NCBI GenBank assembly: GCA_903908285.1
Contig: CAIVRH010000026.1
Coordinates: forward strand, 1-63,591
Length of the DNA stretch: 63,591 nucleotides
From: an uncultured candidate division Zixibacteria bacterium
Lineage (GTDB): Bacteria; Zixibacteria; MSB-5A5; SM1-73
Direction of reading: 5' to 3'
Below the pieces are notes generated by a model. It was given only the letters and a program-made list of their open reading frames with translations, was not told the DNA's origin and made no database searches. How positions within the stretch are numbered: the first letter of the stretch is position 1; every line of letters starts with the position of its first letter. Position numbers and translations under genes: made by a program. This document shows, piece after piece, positions 53,689-62,188 of the stretch.

Positions 53689-54418
53689 CCGTACTCTTCC
53701 CGGATATGAGATTTACAAATAGATCCTGCAGGGTGATCTGCTGGTATTTTCTTATTAACTCTTGAGGATTCCCCATCTCAATTAACCTACCCCGATGCAT
53801 TATCGAAATCCGTTGGCAGAACTCTGCCTCGTCCATATAGTGGGTGGTGACAAAAATGGTGGTCCCCTCCTCCGCCAAACGGTACAAGATTTCCCAGAAG
53901 CGGCGGCGGAAAACCGGATCCACTCCCGCTGTCGGTTCATCCAAAAAAAGGATTTGGGGGGAATGCAGTAATGCTGCAGCCAGAGCCAAACGCTGTCGCC
54001 ATCCCACCGGCAGCGATCCGGCTAAGCGATCGATGAATTCTCTCAAATCCAGACTCTCCGCCAGCGAATCGATTCTTCTGCGCAAATCCCCCTTCGATAA
54101 CTGATACACCGAGCCGTAAAACCGGAGATTCTCCTGTCCGGTGAGGTCCTTATACAGCGAGAACTTCTGGGACATGTACCCGATGCTTTGCTTGATTTTT
54201 TCGCTGTCCCGATATATGTCGAATCCGCTCACCGATCCTTTTCCTGAAGTGGGTAACAGCAAACCGCAGAGCATCCGGATGACTGTTGTCTTCCCCGCAC
54301 CATTGGCTCCCAAAAAACCGAAGATTTCCCCCTTTTTCACTTGCATACTTATCTCGTCCACCGCCGTGAAATCGCCGAATCTCTTGGTGAGCCGGTCCAT
54401 AACGACCGCATTCTCCAT
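53681..54418 (-). CDS. ABC transporter ATPase (corresponds to one half of YbhF)
   Basis: The 245 residues are a complete ABC ATPase: Walker A GANGAGKTT, Q-loop YMSQKF, signature LPVGWRQRLALAAAL (LPVGW where LSGGM/LSGGQ is usual), Walker B QILFLDEP, H-loop VTTHY. In E. coli the corresponding YbhF has two ATPase domains in one chain; here they are two genes. It is followed by the two permease genes and preceded after 3 bp by the other ATPase. The changed signature suggests a specialised, possibly degenerate site. Confidence 0.9.
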   Translation of the reverse strand: MENAVVMDRLTKRFGDFTAVDEISMQVKKGEIFGFLGANGAGKTTVIRMLCGLLLPTSGKGSVSGFDIYRDSEKIKQSIGYMSQKFSLYKDLTGQENLRFYGSVYQLSKGDLRRRIDSLAESLDLREFIDRLAGSLPVGWRQRLALAAALLHSPQILFLDEPTAGVDPVFRRRFWEILYRLAEEGTTIFVTTHYMDEAEFCQRISIMHRGRLIEMGNPQELIRKYQQITLQDLFVNLISGKSTDE

Positions 54419-54421
54419 GAC

Positions 54422-55330
54422 TTAATCTCCCATCAGCTGAATAAAAATGTCCTCTAAATCAGGAGAGACCGGCTCAATTATATCCGGCCCGATCCCTGCC
54501 AGTTCGAGCTGGCCGTAAAAATCGTCTTTGGTCATATCCAAGCGCGGGTATATGTGAATGGAAGATCCGAATCTCCGGGAGATAATCCCCTGTATTTTTT
54601 CCAGCTTCTCCATTCTTTCGGTCGTAGGTTGAACTTTAGCCAGATAGACTCTTCCGCTAAACAGGCGGATCAATTCATCCGGTGTCCCCTCAGCCAGTTT
54701 GGTTCCTTGATGAACCAGGATAGCCCGATCCGAGAGCGCCACCTCATCCATGTAAGGAGTGGAAACCACAATGGTTGAACCATCTTTCTTTAGGTGTTTG
54801 AGGATATCCCAAAATTGCCGGCGGGAGAGAGGATCCACCCCGGTGGTCGGTTCGTCCAACATCAGCACGGAGGGATCGTGAATCAAAGCACAGCTTAAGG
54901 CCAGCTTCTGTTTCATTCCCCCCGAGAGGGCAGCCGCGCGGCGATTATGAAAGGGTTCTAAACCGGAAAACTGGTAAAGAAGTTTCTTTTTTTCGTTGAA
55001 CTGGTGGCGTTTCAAACCGAAGATACCCGCGTAAAAATAAAGATTCTCCTCCACCGAGAGGTCCGGATAAAGGGAGAAGGTCTGGGGCATGTATCCCAAA
55101 AGCGGTTTTATCTTTTCGAATTCCCTGGAGGTATCGTATCCGGCTATTCTTATTTCACCCGAATCATACTCGATCAAACCGCAAATGGCGCGGAATATTG
55201 ACGTTTTTCCAGCTCCGTCCGGACCCACCAGTGCCAAAATCTCACCCTCCCTGGCGGAAAAGTTGAAATCCTTTACCGCACGGAGGGAACCGTAGGTCTT
55301 GTTTAAATGGGCGACTTCGACTGAACTCAT
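54422..55330 (-). CDS. ABC transporter ATPase (corresponds to the other half of YbhF)
   Basis: I place the start at the ATG at 55,330, overlapping the stop of the HlyD gene (ATGA); the longer frame to 55,585 runs antiparallel-free through the HlyD gene in another frame and reads as non-protein. The resulting 302 residues start MSSVEVAHLNKTYG. Motifs are Walker A GPDGAGKTS, Q-loop YMPQTF, signature LSGGMKQKLALSCAL, Walker B VLMLDEP and a changed H-loop (VVSTPYM instead of VTTHYM). The C-terminal 80 residues form the extra domain seen after such ATPases. It likely dimerises with 53,681-54,418. Confidence 0.92.
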   Translation of the reverse strand: MSSVEVAHLNKTYGSLRAVKDFNFSAREGEILALVGPDGAGKTSIFRAICGLIEYDSGEIRIAGYDTSREFEKIKPLLGYMPQTFSLYPDLSVEENLYFYAGIFGLKRHQFNEKKKLLYQFSGLEPFHNRRAAALSGGMKQKLALSCALIHDPSVLMLDEPTTGVDPLSRRQFWDILKHLKKDGSTIVVSTPYMDEVALSDRAILVHQGTKLAEGTPDELIRLFSGRVYLAKVQPTTERMEKLEKIQGIISRRFGSSIHIYPRLDMTKDDFYGQLELAGIGPDIIEPVSPDLEDIFIQLMGD

Positions 55331-56211
55331 CTGATCTTCACTGAAACCGGCATACCGACTTTCAGTATTTTCCCGGGGTTGGGGATGGTTATTTTTACGG
55401 CGTAGACCAAATCCGCTCTGGCTTCTTTGGTCTGAACGTTCTTGGGAGTGAATTCGGCTTCGTTGGATATCCAGCTGACCTTTCCATCCATGGGCTGTTT
55501 CTGACCGTTCTCCGGATCGATCTGGGCATGACCTCCCAGGGTGATCTTGGTCAAATCCTGGGGCGATACATACACTTTTACCCACACCGTATCCAGCTTG
55601 GCTATTTTTATCAAAGGCAAGCCTGTGCCTATCAGCTCCCCCACCTCCACGAATTTATTGACAATTGTGCCCGCCTCGGGGGATCTCGGAAAACAGTCGT
55701 TTAGCTGTTTGTTCAGCAGTTTAATTCCCGATTCCACCTGGGCTGATTCTGATACTGCTGCCTCATATGCCGCATCCGCCTGTTTCTTGGATAGGACCGC
55801 CTGATTATAAGCGGTCTCGATTTTATCGTATTGCTGCTGAGTGACTGAACCGGATTGCAAAAGAGAAACCATCCGTTCGAACTCCTTTTTGGCCAAGTCC
55901 AGATTATAAGCAGCTTGTTTGATAGTGATATCGGAAACTTTGACCTTGGTTTGGGTCATCTGTCTGGTTGCTTCTGCCTGATGCAAACGCAAGCTAATAG
56001 TAACGGTATCGATCTCCCCGATGGTATCCCCATGCATGATCTGGTCGCCTTCATCGAATCTTAGTGCCTTAAGTTGACCGCTGGCTTCCGATGACACCAT
56101 CACTTCAGTCGCTTCGATGAATCCCGATCCGCCTGGAGAAATATCCCGGTTATTGCAGGAGGTCATCCCTAAACCCACCGTCAAGAGACCCAGGTAAATG
56201 GCGTATCTCAT
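55327..56211 (-). CDS. HlyD-family membrane fusion lipoprotein (YbhG-like)
   Basis: The 294 residues start with a signal peptide and lipobox (GMTSC), followed by a barrel-sandwich half (GFIEATEVMVSSEASGQLKA), a helical hairpin (about 80-175, LHQAEATRQMTQTKV to ESGIKLLNKQLND), the second lipoyl half (PEAGTIVNKFVEVGELIGTG) and a beta-barrel domain (VKVYVSPQDLTKITLGGHAQ). In efflux systems this part links the inner-membrane pump to an outer-membrane channel. No TolC gene is in the operon. It follows tetR after 52 bp and overlaps the ATPase gene. Confidence 0.92.
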   Translation of the reverse strand: MRYAIYLGLLTVGLGMTSCNNRDISPGGSGFIEATEVMVSSEASGQLKALRFDEGDQIMHGDTIGEIDTVTISLRLHQAEATRQMTQTKVKVSDITIKQAAYNLDLAKKEFERMVSLLQSGSVTQQQYDKIETAYNQAVLSKKQADAAYEAAVSESAQVESGIKLLNKQLNDCFPRSPEAGTIVNKFVEVGELIGTGLPLIKIAKLDTVWVKVYVSPQDLTKITLGGHAQIDPENGQKQPMDGKVSWISNEAEFTPKNVQTKEARADLVYAVKITIPNPGKILKVGMPVSVKIR

Positions 56212-56263
56212 AATGCCTTCCTCCTTTGATTTCTATCCATGATTGATCCGGTCGCTGCCCTGT

Positions 56264-56884
56264 TTATTTGACTTCCAGCCCGTGCAGGAAGAGATCTACC
56301 ACCTCTTTCTGCCGCTTTTGGCGAAACTCCTTTTGGTTCTTGATTTCCAAAACCGAATTTACAATGGGTGACATGATCAGATAATATAAATTCATTCCCA
56401 CGAAGGAGATGATGGCTTGCCTGCTGTCGACTTTTCGGAAAAGTCCGTTCCGCTTGCCCCTATCAATGATCTGCTGTAATTTGGCCACTAATCCTTTCTT
56501 CGTTAAAATATCGACTAAGATCTTATTCATCCTATCCCCTCCGCTGGCTACCTCGCGGAGGAATATGGGCACAAGCTCGCCATTTTTCTCAAACACCGCA
56601 TCATACGATTGTGCCAATTTAAAAAATATCAGCTCCGGTGAATCCTCCGGATCTATCTTTTCCTCCAACAGCTTCCCGATTCTGGTGAAATGGCGGTTTA
56701 TTATGGTCTGGTAGAGATTCTCTTTGGAGCGGAAATAGTAATAGATCATGGCCTTGTTTACCTCCGCCCGGTTTGCGATCCGGTCGACCCGGGCTCCGGC
56801 CAGCCCGAATTCCGCAAACTCTTTGATCGCAGCGGAAAGGATTTTTTCTTCGGCATTCGGGGAGTGTTTCTCTTTTATTTCCAT
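56264..56884 (-). CDS. TetR-family transcriptional regulator (CecR-like)
   Basis: The 206 residues have an N-terminal TetR helix-turn-helix (about 12-58: EKILSAAIKEFAEFGLAGAR, NKAMIYYYFRSKENLYQTII) and a helical ligand domain. It opens the export operon, in the same order as E. coli cecR-ybhGFSR, whose regulator controls that pump. A palindrome lies between its probable -10 box and start codon, so autorepression and control of the operon are likely. The ligand is unknown; in E. coli the pump affects sensitivity to some antibiotics. Confidence 0.92.
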   Translation of the reverse strand: MEIKEKHSPNAEEKILSAAIKEFAEFGLAGARVDRIANRAEVNKAMIYYYFRSKENLYQTIINRHFTRIGKLLEEKIDPEDSPELIFFKLAQSYDAVFEKNGELVPIFLREVASGGDRMNKILVDILTKKGLVAKLQQIIDRGKRNGLFRKVDSRQAIISFVGMNLYYLIMSPIVNSVLEIKNQKEFRQKRQKEVVDLFLHGLEVK

Positions 56885-56896
56885 AGTTTACCAACT

Positions 56897-56928
56897 GTTT
56901 AGTTTAACTAAACGTTTAGATAATTATA
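56897..56928 (-). promoter_or_regulatory. TetR operator and -10 box of the export operon
   Basis: GTTTAGTT and AACTAAAC (56,897-56,913) form a perfect palindrome around one base. It overlaps a second perfect one, CTAAACGTTTAG (56,908-56,919). A perfect TATAAT lies next to them on the minus strand (56,923-56,928); no good -35 is seen. The sites cover the expected transcription start, 13-35 bases before the tetR ATG, as for a repressor. The rest of 56,929-57,234 has no gene. Confidence 0.7.
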
Positions 56929-57234
56929 CGATAATAACCTATGATTGGTTTAATGATTTTTTTTATTTCTCCGTAAAGTTCAATCGAATAAGATAGCGGA
57001 GGTAATAGTTGTAAAATAATGTATTACTAATTTACCTCTTTCAACCCAACCCGTGACGTTGTATAAAATGTTGCCGGATAGTCGGTCGGAATTTGCATCT
57101 TCGAACGCTATTGGTTTTAGAGCTCTGGATGGTTCTATTTGGGATAATGCCAGTTAGATACTTCTGTTTTATCTACCTCCCCCCTTTCCCCCTGAAAGTA
57201 TGCGAATATACCTATGATTTAATCTTTGGATAGC

Positions 57235-58008
57235 TTATTTTTCGAAAACCCACTCCCCCTCAGCTTTAGTTTTCTCATCGTCGGAAAGTTGGAAGACGAG
57301 TTTCAAAAATTTTACCTTTTCCGATAGAACGGGATTTTTGTAATAATCCTGCTTGGGGAAACAAAGCATCCAGTTCTTCTGATGAACCTCCCAGCCGGTG
57401 TGTCTGTTGTCAGGTTGAATTCCAGGTGGCATATCAACCGCCACTGGATGAGAGGGTTGGGATTCTTCCAATATTCTCACCGGCTCATGCTGGTTTATGG
57501 CATCATCTTCGATATAAATGATCCAGCGATTAGGATCTAAAAAGAGTTCGGTCGAGGTAGTTTGCAGTTTGCACCAGATCAAAAGATGGTTTTCCACATC
57601 ATAACGTTTAAAATAGACACTGCGGAAATCCGTCTTTTCTTCCGAGGTCATCTCGAGCTCATCCGCGTAGTGCTGCAAGCCAGCTTCGATCAGCGACGAA
57701 TCCATCAGGGTAGCGGTAATTTGTAACGGAAACTCGCTGCCGCTACCACCCCGACCTTCACCCGCAGACATAGCGAAAAGGTTGCCCAACAACCCCGGTG
57801 ATCCGTTCCGCGCTGCCCCTCCGATCTGCACCGTCCAGTAATCCCACAGAGCTTTAAAAGATAATCCCTTCTCTTTTGATGAATTTGAATATGAAACCGA
57901 ACCGACATATTTTGGGTAGGGAGGGGCAGTGGCGCAAGAAGTCATTGAAAGAATGAGTAGCAGACCGTAGAGAATAAAAGTCTGCAATGATTTCCGTTTA
58001 ACCAGCAT
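57235..58008 (-). CDS. Hypothetical lipoprotein
   Basis: The 257 residues start with a signal peptide and a lipobox-like SMTSC. No family is recognised. Visible features are a Gly/Ser-rich stretch (about 67-92), an alpha+beta region with LLIWCKLQTTSTELFLDPNR, and a C-terminal hydrophobic-strand region ending AEGEWVFEK. It starts 15 bp after the stop of the CBM9-like gene on the same strand, so it belongs to the same transcript. Probably anchored in the envelope; function unknown. Confidence 0.7.
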   Translation of the reverse strand: MLVKRKSLQTFILYGLLLILSMTSCATAPPYPKYVGSVSYSNSSKEKGLSFKALWDYWTVQIGGAARNGSPGLLGNLFAMSAGEGRGGSGSEFPLQITATLMDSSLIEAGLQHYADELEMTSEEKTDFRSVYFKRYDVENHLLIWCKLQTTSTELFLDPNRWIIYIEDDAINQHEPVRILEESQPSHPVAVDMPPGIQPDNRHTGWEVHQKNWMLCFPKQDYYKNPVLSEKVKFLKLVFQLSDDEKTKAEGEWVFEK

Positions 58009-58023
58009 AACCCCACCTTGGTT

Positions 58024-58929
58024 CTATTCGGTTGTAGGTAAAGCCAATTTGGTTTTTAACCAGAGTTCCTGCTTCTCTGATGCCTTGTTGTCGAGGCCAC
58101 TGCCGGGTCCATTATCCCGACCGCCGCCCATGCCACCGGGTGGACCACCACCCATGCCACCAGGCGGACTGCCACCCGAACCACCACCGGGCGGACCACC
58201 CATGCCGCCGGGTGGGTTACCCCCCCTGCTTTTTCGATCAGGTATAGTCATTCCACCCCACTCCAATCCCAGACTGACAATTTGTCCCGGCTGCACACCG
58301 ATACCATAGCGGGAAACATCGCTTTTCTGCAAGGGCAGACTGATTTCATAGGTGCAGGCCCCCTTCCCCTTGGATGAATCGAAACTAACCGCCGGACCGT
58401 CTGAACCGTCGATGGCCAATTTCCTTACCTGAACTCCCTTCTTTCCGACGGCAACGATCTGATCCGCCATAACCATGTTTTTCTCTCTTTCCGCAAGCCT
58501 CTGCTTCTGCTCCTGGGTCATAGACTCCTCGAATCCGCCCTCGTTGGAAGGCTTCATCTTTTGAAAGTCAAAGAAAGATGGACCGCCGGTGTATCGGATA
58601 CCCGTTTCTTTCTTCTTTTTTCCGGAACCATCAAACCAGATGGTTAAACCGCCCATGCGGATGGCTTGAGCCCAGGCTTCGTTATTGAAACGGAAAAGAA
58701 TGTAAATATTATCGCTGTCGTTCCGCAATCCCAGTTGAACACCCGGGTCCTCGAAGTAGACCATAGGCACATTTGCCCAGTCATCCATCTTGCCGTCTAT
58801 CTTTGCCGGCGTGGAAGACCATTTGGTCTGCACTTCAGGGGTTTTGCAGTAGACAAGCGAGAAGGAGCCTAAAAACACAATCAGAAGGATAACTTTTAAG
58901 TATATGTTTTTTAAGATCGGGTGAATCAT
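58024..58929 (-). CDS. Secreted protein with CBM9/DOMON-like domain and a Gly/Pro-rich insert
   Basis: From the ATG at 58,929 (GAGG five bases upstream) the product has 301 residues. After a signal peptide (to about 28), residues 35-140 resemble family 9 carbohydrate-binding/DOMON domains: KIDGKMDDWANVPMVYFEDP, DNIYILFRFNNEAWA and LTIWFDGSGKKKK. A second strand region has GKGACTYEISLPL. Residues about 230-280 are a low-complexity tract of GGPPGG and GGMGG units, then a short C-terminal strand (ELWLKTKLALP). The insert may form a flexible linker or hydrated tether. It is next to a protein with similar Gly/Pro-rich linkers (59,023). Confidence 0.72.
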   Translation of the reverse strand: MIHPILKNIYLKVILLIVFLGSFSLVYCKTPEVQTKWSSTPAKIDGKMDDWANVPMVYFEDPGVQLGLRNDSDNIYILFRFNNEAWAQAIRMGGLTIWFDGSGKKKKETGIRYTGGPSFFDFQKMKPSNEGGFEESMTQEQKQRLAEREKNMVMADQIVAVGKKGVQVRKLAIDGSDGPAVSFDSSKGKGACTYEISLPLQKSDVSRYGIGVQPGQIVSLGLEWGGMTIPDRKSRGGNPPGGMGGPPGGGSGGSPPGGMGGGPPGGMGGGRDNGPGSGLDNKASEKQELWLKTKLALPTTE

Positions 58930-59022
58930 TTTTACCTCAAACTTAACTGGTTTGAAACCGGAGGGCAACCGAGTTTTTCAGTTACCCCCAGGTTTCGGAA
59001 ATGGATTTTCATAAATCCCGTT

Positions 59023-59976
59023 TTACTTGAGTAACACCATGCGGTTGGTTATATTGTAGGAACCGGCTTCAATGCGGTACAGATACACCCCGCTTGCGGT
59101 TATATCCCCGCTTTCGCTGCGACCATCCCAGCTTACCACATAGTTACCGGCAGATTGATAACCTTGATCAAATGTTCGGATCAACTGCCCGGTAATATTG
59201 TAAATCTTTATCCGGACGTTCCCCGAGACATTCAGTGTGTACGCGATTTGAGTGGCTGGATTGAAAGGGTTGGGATAGCTCCCCGCTGTAAGTTTATTTT
59301 CTGCAGGTGCTGTTTCGGAAGACTGGCTTTCAGAATTCCCAGGTGATTCGACCCCGTACCCTTCTATCATTTTATCCACTGCGGCTCGAATTTCCTCATG
59401 CGTAGCGCCCTGATTCCGCATCTCCTTGATCTTCTCATCTACCGCCTCTCTCTGCTCTTTAGTGAGATCCTCCAGGAAACCTCGTGGTGGGCCACCAGGA
59501 CCCCCACCAGGCGGTCCGGGACAACCCTTTGGTGGTTCGATACCATATCCTTTGAGCATCTCATCTATGGCGGCATGCATCTCTTCCGGGGAAGCATTAT
59601 TGTTTCGCAACTCCTTCATCTTCGCCTCCACTGCCTCTCTCTGCTCATCCGTCAAATCTTTTAAGAATCCCTCCGGACCGGGACCACCCATATCCGGTGG
59701 CGGTCCGATCGAATCTTCAGCCGGTACATCGATACCGTATTCTTTGAGCATCTCATCTATGGCGGCATGCATCTCTTCCGGGGAAGCATTATTGTTTCGC
59801 AACTCCTCCATCTTCGCCTCCACCGCCTCTCTCTGCTCATCGGTAAGATTGGTCCAGAAACCTCTCCCGTCATGTTTATAACCATGCCCCTGTGCCAATC
59901 CATTACCCGCAACTGCCAGGATGCATACCAAAAACACCAGAGCCATGATACTGGTTATGATTGAAAGCTTTTTCAT
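59023..59976 (-). CDS. Secreted triple-repeat LTxEQ protein with T9SS tail
   Basis: The 317 residues have a signal peptide ending GLA before Gln (QGHGYK), three copies of a 45-residue helical repeat and a T9SS type A tail. The repeats (about 41-85, 107-150, 168-212) read LTDEQREAVEAKMEELRNNN, then ASPEEMHAAIDEMLKEYGI, and are separated by Gly/Pro-rich linkers. The LTDEQR start resembles the LTxxQ motif of Spy/CpxP-type periplasmic chaperones. The tail begins YPNPFNPATQIAYTL and ends YRIEAGSYNITNRMVLLK. It may be an exported, surface-displayed relative of Spy, in a cluster with a Spy-like gene and ECF sigma factor. No direct evidence of function. Confidence 0.8.
   Translation of the reverse strand: MKKLSIITSIMALVFLVCILAVAGNGLAQGHGYKHDGRGFWTNLTDEQREAVEAKMEELRNNNASPEEMHAAIDEMLKEYGIDVPAEDSIGPPPDMGGPGPEGFLKDLTDEQREAVEAKMKELRNNNASPEEMHAAIDEMLKGYGIEPPKGCPGPPGGGPGGPPRGFLEDLTKEQREAVDEKIKEMRNQGATHEEIRAAVDKMIEGYGVESPGNSESQSSETAPAENKLTAGSYPNPFNPATQIAYTLNVSGNVRIKIYNITGQLIRTFDQGYQSAGNYVVSWDGRSESGDITASGVYLYRIEAGSYNITNRMVLLK
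59551..59649. repeat. 99-bp direct repeat within the LTxEQ gene (second unit at 59,743-59,841)
   Basis: The 99 bases here (33 codons) recur at 59,743-59,841 with about two mismatches, while the third protein repeat has diverged at DNA level. This shows a recent tandem gain of one repeat unit within the gene. Confidence 0.9.
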
Positions 59977-59997
59977 CTTGTAATCCTCCGATCAGTC

Positions 59998-60249
59998 TTA
60001 GATTAACTTCTTCAAGTTTCTGAGCTCATTGTAAAAGCTCAAAAACTCGCTGTTGACAAATTCCACCTTCAGCGAATTCTCATTCCCCGCTCCGATTGCA
60101 AAAACAAAGGTGCTTTTTGATTTTTTCTGATCTGATCTGATGAGATGATAACCTTTCATTTTTAGATAGGCAGAAAAAGCTAAATCATCGGTTACGATTC
60201 GATTGGCGGTAATTTCCTCTGCTTGAATTTGATTCCAGTTTGATTCCAT
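59998..60249 (-). CDS. Small hypothetical protein
   Basis: The 83 residues start after AAAGGAG, six bases before the ATG. There is no signal peptide, membrane helix or known motif. The chain reads as alpha+beta: NRIVTDDLAFSAYLKMKGYH, then strands KSTFVFAIGAG and SLKVEFVNSEFLSFYNELR. The pattern of a short helix then a hydrophobic strand pair recalls DUF5659-type small proteins, but I cannot confirm it. It lies between the DUF4397 lipoprotein and the LTxEQ gene, with 126 bp and 21 bp gaps. Confidence 0.6.
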   Translation of the reverse strand: MESNWNQIQAEEITANRIVTDDLAFSAYLKMKGYHLIRSDQKKSKSTFVFAIGAGNENSLKVEFVNSEFLSFYNELRNLKKLI

Positions 60250-60374
60250 TTGGCTCCTTTCACCACCTATTTATTCCCTCCGGATCCTTTCATCATCTCA
60301 ACTGATTGCTGCATCCGCTTCTGTCCTCTACCCATAGATCTTATCCTGACATCTTTTTTCTATGAGAGGATGGA

Positions 60375-61091
60375 TCACTGCACCCCCATTTCCTGATACA
60401 TCTTGGCATTCAATTCCGAGCCGGGCAAGCCATATGCCGACCCGGAAAGCAACACCGAGTAATTAAGCTTGGAAGTCAGAGTTAAGGGGGGTAAGTCCAG
60501 CATTACGTTGCCGGAATCCGACGACACCGCAACGAACTTATAGGTGCCGGCATCCAGTTCAACGTAGCCGGAAGCCTCATACCGTTTTAAATCCGTTATC
60601 AAGGGGCTGCTGTCGGCTAAAGTTATGTCTAAGTCCGGAGCATCCGCGGAAACATGAACGAATCTGAGGAATGCTTTTCCTGAGTCGGGAACCACCGTGG
60701 TATCAGCCATCGCCAGAAGCGAAGGATTGATGGCGGCATCCAAATCATCCGCGATGATGGTATACTTCCCGTTTCCCGTCAGGGAGACGGTGATACTGGC
60801 AATGGCCAAGCTGGTGCTGGTCAAATATGCCCGGAAAGAGCGGGAGCCGGCTACCAGGGAAAAGTAGCCGTGCTGCGTGCCGTAGGAGGCTTCGGAAACA
60901 ATATCCGTATAATAATCCGCACCTTCCGCTAAGTATGAGAAATCGATCAGTTCCGAGCTGGGAGATGAATGAATGAAGCATACGGATGTATAAACCGTCT
61001 CACTGCTGGTGGATTTTTTCCCGCATCCCCCCAGTGCCAGGGAGAAAAGGATTAATAAAGCTAAGCTGCTCACCCAACATCGTGTCATCAT
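60375..61091 (-). CDS. DUF4397-domain lipoprotein
   Basis: From the ATG at 61,091 (AAAAGGAG seven bases upstream) the product has 238 residues; the longer frame to 61,262 overlaps the Spy-like gene in another frame. The signal peptide ends with lipobox LGGC. Two DUF4397-type repeats follow: VCFIHSSPSSELIDFSYLAE, and LRFVHVSADAPDLDITLADS with LDAGTYKFVAV. The domain is widespread in exported proteins; function unknown. A perfect palindrome GTGTCAT/ATGACAC around one base overlaps the start codon and may affect translation or be a regulator site. Confidence 0.82.
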   Translation of the reverse strand: MMTRCWVSSLALLILFSLALGGCGKKSTSSETVYTSVCFIHSSPSSELIDFSYLAEGADYYTDIVSEASYGTQHGYFSLVAGSRSFRAYLTSTSLAIASITVSLTGNGKYTIIADDLDAAINPSLLAMADTTVVPDSGKAFLRFVHVSADAPDLDITLADSSPLITDLKRYEASGYVELDAGTYKFVAVSSDSGNVMLDLPPLTLTSKLNYSVLLSGSAYGLPGSELNAKMYQEMGVQ

Positions 61092-61116
61092 GACACACTC
61101 CTTTTCTGAATTTAGT

Positions 61117-61632
61117 CTATCGGTGATCATTAAAATCCGGCCCTCTCGGATCCTGGTCCATCCTTCCTGGATTTGCTGGACCCCGCGCCCGGTCATGTCC
61201 TTCCTTAAAAAGCAAAAAGAATTTCTTCTGTTGATCCGGATTAAGAAATGCTTTGGTCTCAAGCATGTGCGTTATCGTTTTCTTCTGCAGCCTGACCTCC
61301 AGAGCGCCAATTTCCCCGGCCATTCTGTCCAGTTTGGCAACGCTCGGTTCCCCGGCTGCCATTTCTTCCGTCAGCTCAGCCCTTTTGGCTCTGAGCGAAT
61401 CGAGAATGGGATCCATTTCCATTTTAAATTTGTCAAAATGGGCTTCAAATTGCTTCGTCTGCTCTTCATTTAGATTCAGCTCGCGCCGGATAAAATTCTC
61501 CGGCTTGTCTGGAGGGTGCATCGAAAGTAAAGGAGGTCTGGGCTGGAAACGATGGTAGACAAAGGTTACCAATGCGGCGATGTTGACGATGGTTAACAGT
61601 ATCAGAAACAAGATCACTAAGTTCTTTTTCAT
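61117..61632 (-). CDS. Spy/CpxP-like periplasmic protein (heavy-metal resistance/refolding type)
   Basis: The 171 residues have an N-terminal membrane anchor (about 5-25), a Pro-rich linker, and a helical domain starting LNLNEEQTKQFEAHFDKFKM, then MDPILDSLRAKRAELTEEMA and FLNPDQQKKFFLLFKEG. These NxxQ/LxxxQ spacings are typical of the Spy/CpxP/CnrR family of periplasmic chaperones and sensors. The C-terminal tail is Arg/Pro/Gly-rich. It is ten bases after the anti-sigma gene. Probably either a sensor for the anti-sigma factor, as in CnrX/RsrX-type systems, or an effector of the response. Confidence 0.85.
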   Translation of the reverse strand: MKKNLVILFLILLTIVNIAALVTFVYHRFQPRPPLLSMHPPDKPENFIRRELNLNEEQTKQFEAHFDKFKMEMDPILDSLRAKRAELTEEMAAGEPSVAKLDRMAGEIGALEVRLQKKTITHMLETKAFLNPDQQKKFFLLFKEGHDRARGPANPGRMDQDPRGPDFNDHR

Positions 61633-61641
61633 AAACCCTCC

Positions 61642-62133
61642 TTATTTCCCCGAAACCACGTCCAAATATGTCGCTTCGACGGAACCCGTTGGTAAGCCGT
61701 TTAGATGATTCAAATAGTGGGAATCCATAAACTGTTTTAAAGCGGTTGTGCGTTTGTCCGCCTGATATGCAGTCTGGCCATTAGCCGATTGGGGGAGATT
61801 TCCCAAAAGGTAACCTGCAAAAATGCACATCACCAAAACAGCAACTGCCACTACCGGACGAGCCCAGATCACCAACCCTTTAAACCTACCCCAAACAGAC
61901 TGTTTTCCCTCTTCATCTTCGTTGATCTTCTGTTTCAGTCTGACCCAAAGGTAAGAAGAGGATTGAATTCTTTCCCTGTGTTCCAAAATCCCCCATAGCA
62001 GAGAAAATTCCTCTACCAGTTTAGAACAGGAAGAGCAATTCATTAGGTGATTCTCTATAACTGCCCGCTTATCGGGCGACAGGGTGTTCTCCAGTAGAAA
62101 CCACAGATTTTTCTTAAACTCTTTACAGTTCAT
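61642..62133 (-). CDS. Anti-sigma factor with zinc-finger (ZAS/HC2) domain
   Basis: The 163 residues start with a zinc-binding anti-sigma domain: Cys3 in MNCKEF and the HxxxCxxC motif NHLMNCSSCSKL, then a cytoplasmic segment and one membrane helix (about 92-112, VVAVAVLVMCIFAGYLLGNL), then a short periplasmic tail ending with EATYLDVVSGK. It holds the sigma factor inactive at the membrane until the envelope signal. It lies 55 bp downstream of the ECF sigma gene. Confidence 0.93.
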   Translation of the reverse strand: MNCKEFKKNLWFLLENTLSPDKRAVIENHLMNCSSCSKLVEEFSLLWGILEHRERIQSSSYLWVRLKQKINEDEEGKQSVWGRFKGLVIWARPVVAVAVLVMCIFAGYLLGNLPQSANGQTAYQADKRTTALKQFMDSHYLNHLNGLPTGSVEATYLDVVSGK

Positions 62134-62188
62134 CGTGTGCTAATATCTCCTCTTTATTTGGACACGGATTTATCTTCAAACTTGTAGT

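Noticed and set aside
54422-55585. ABC ATPase with an 85-residue N-terminal extension
   Set aside because: The extension overlaps the HlyD gene in another frame and reads as a shadow; the ATG at 55,330 has an ATGA overlap and the normal ATPase N-terminus.
58049-58309. Proline-rich open frame on the plus strand
   Set aside because: It is the antisense shadow of the Gly/Pro-rich insert of the CBM9-like gene; low complexity keeps the frame open.
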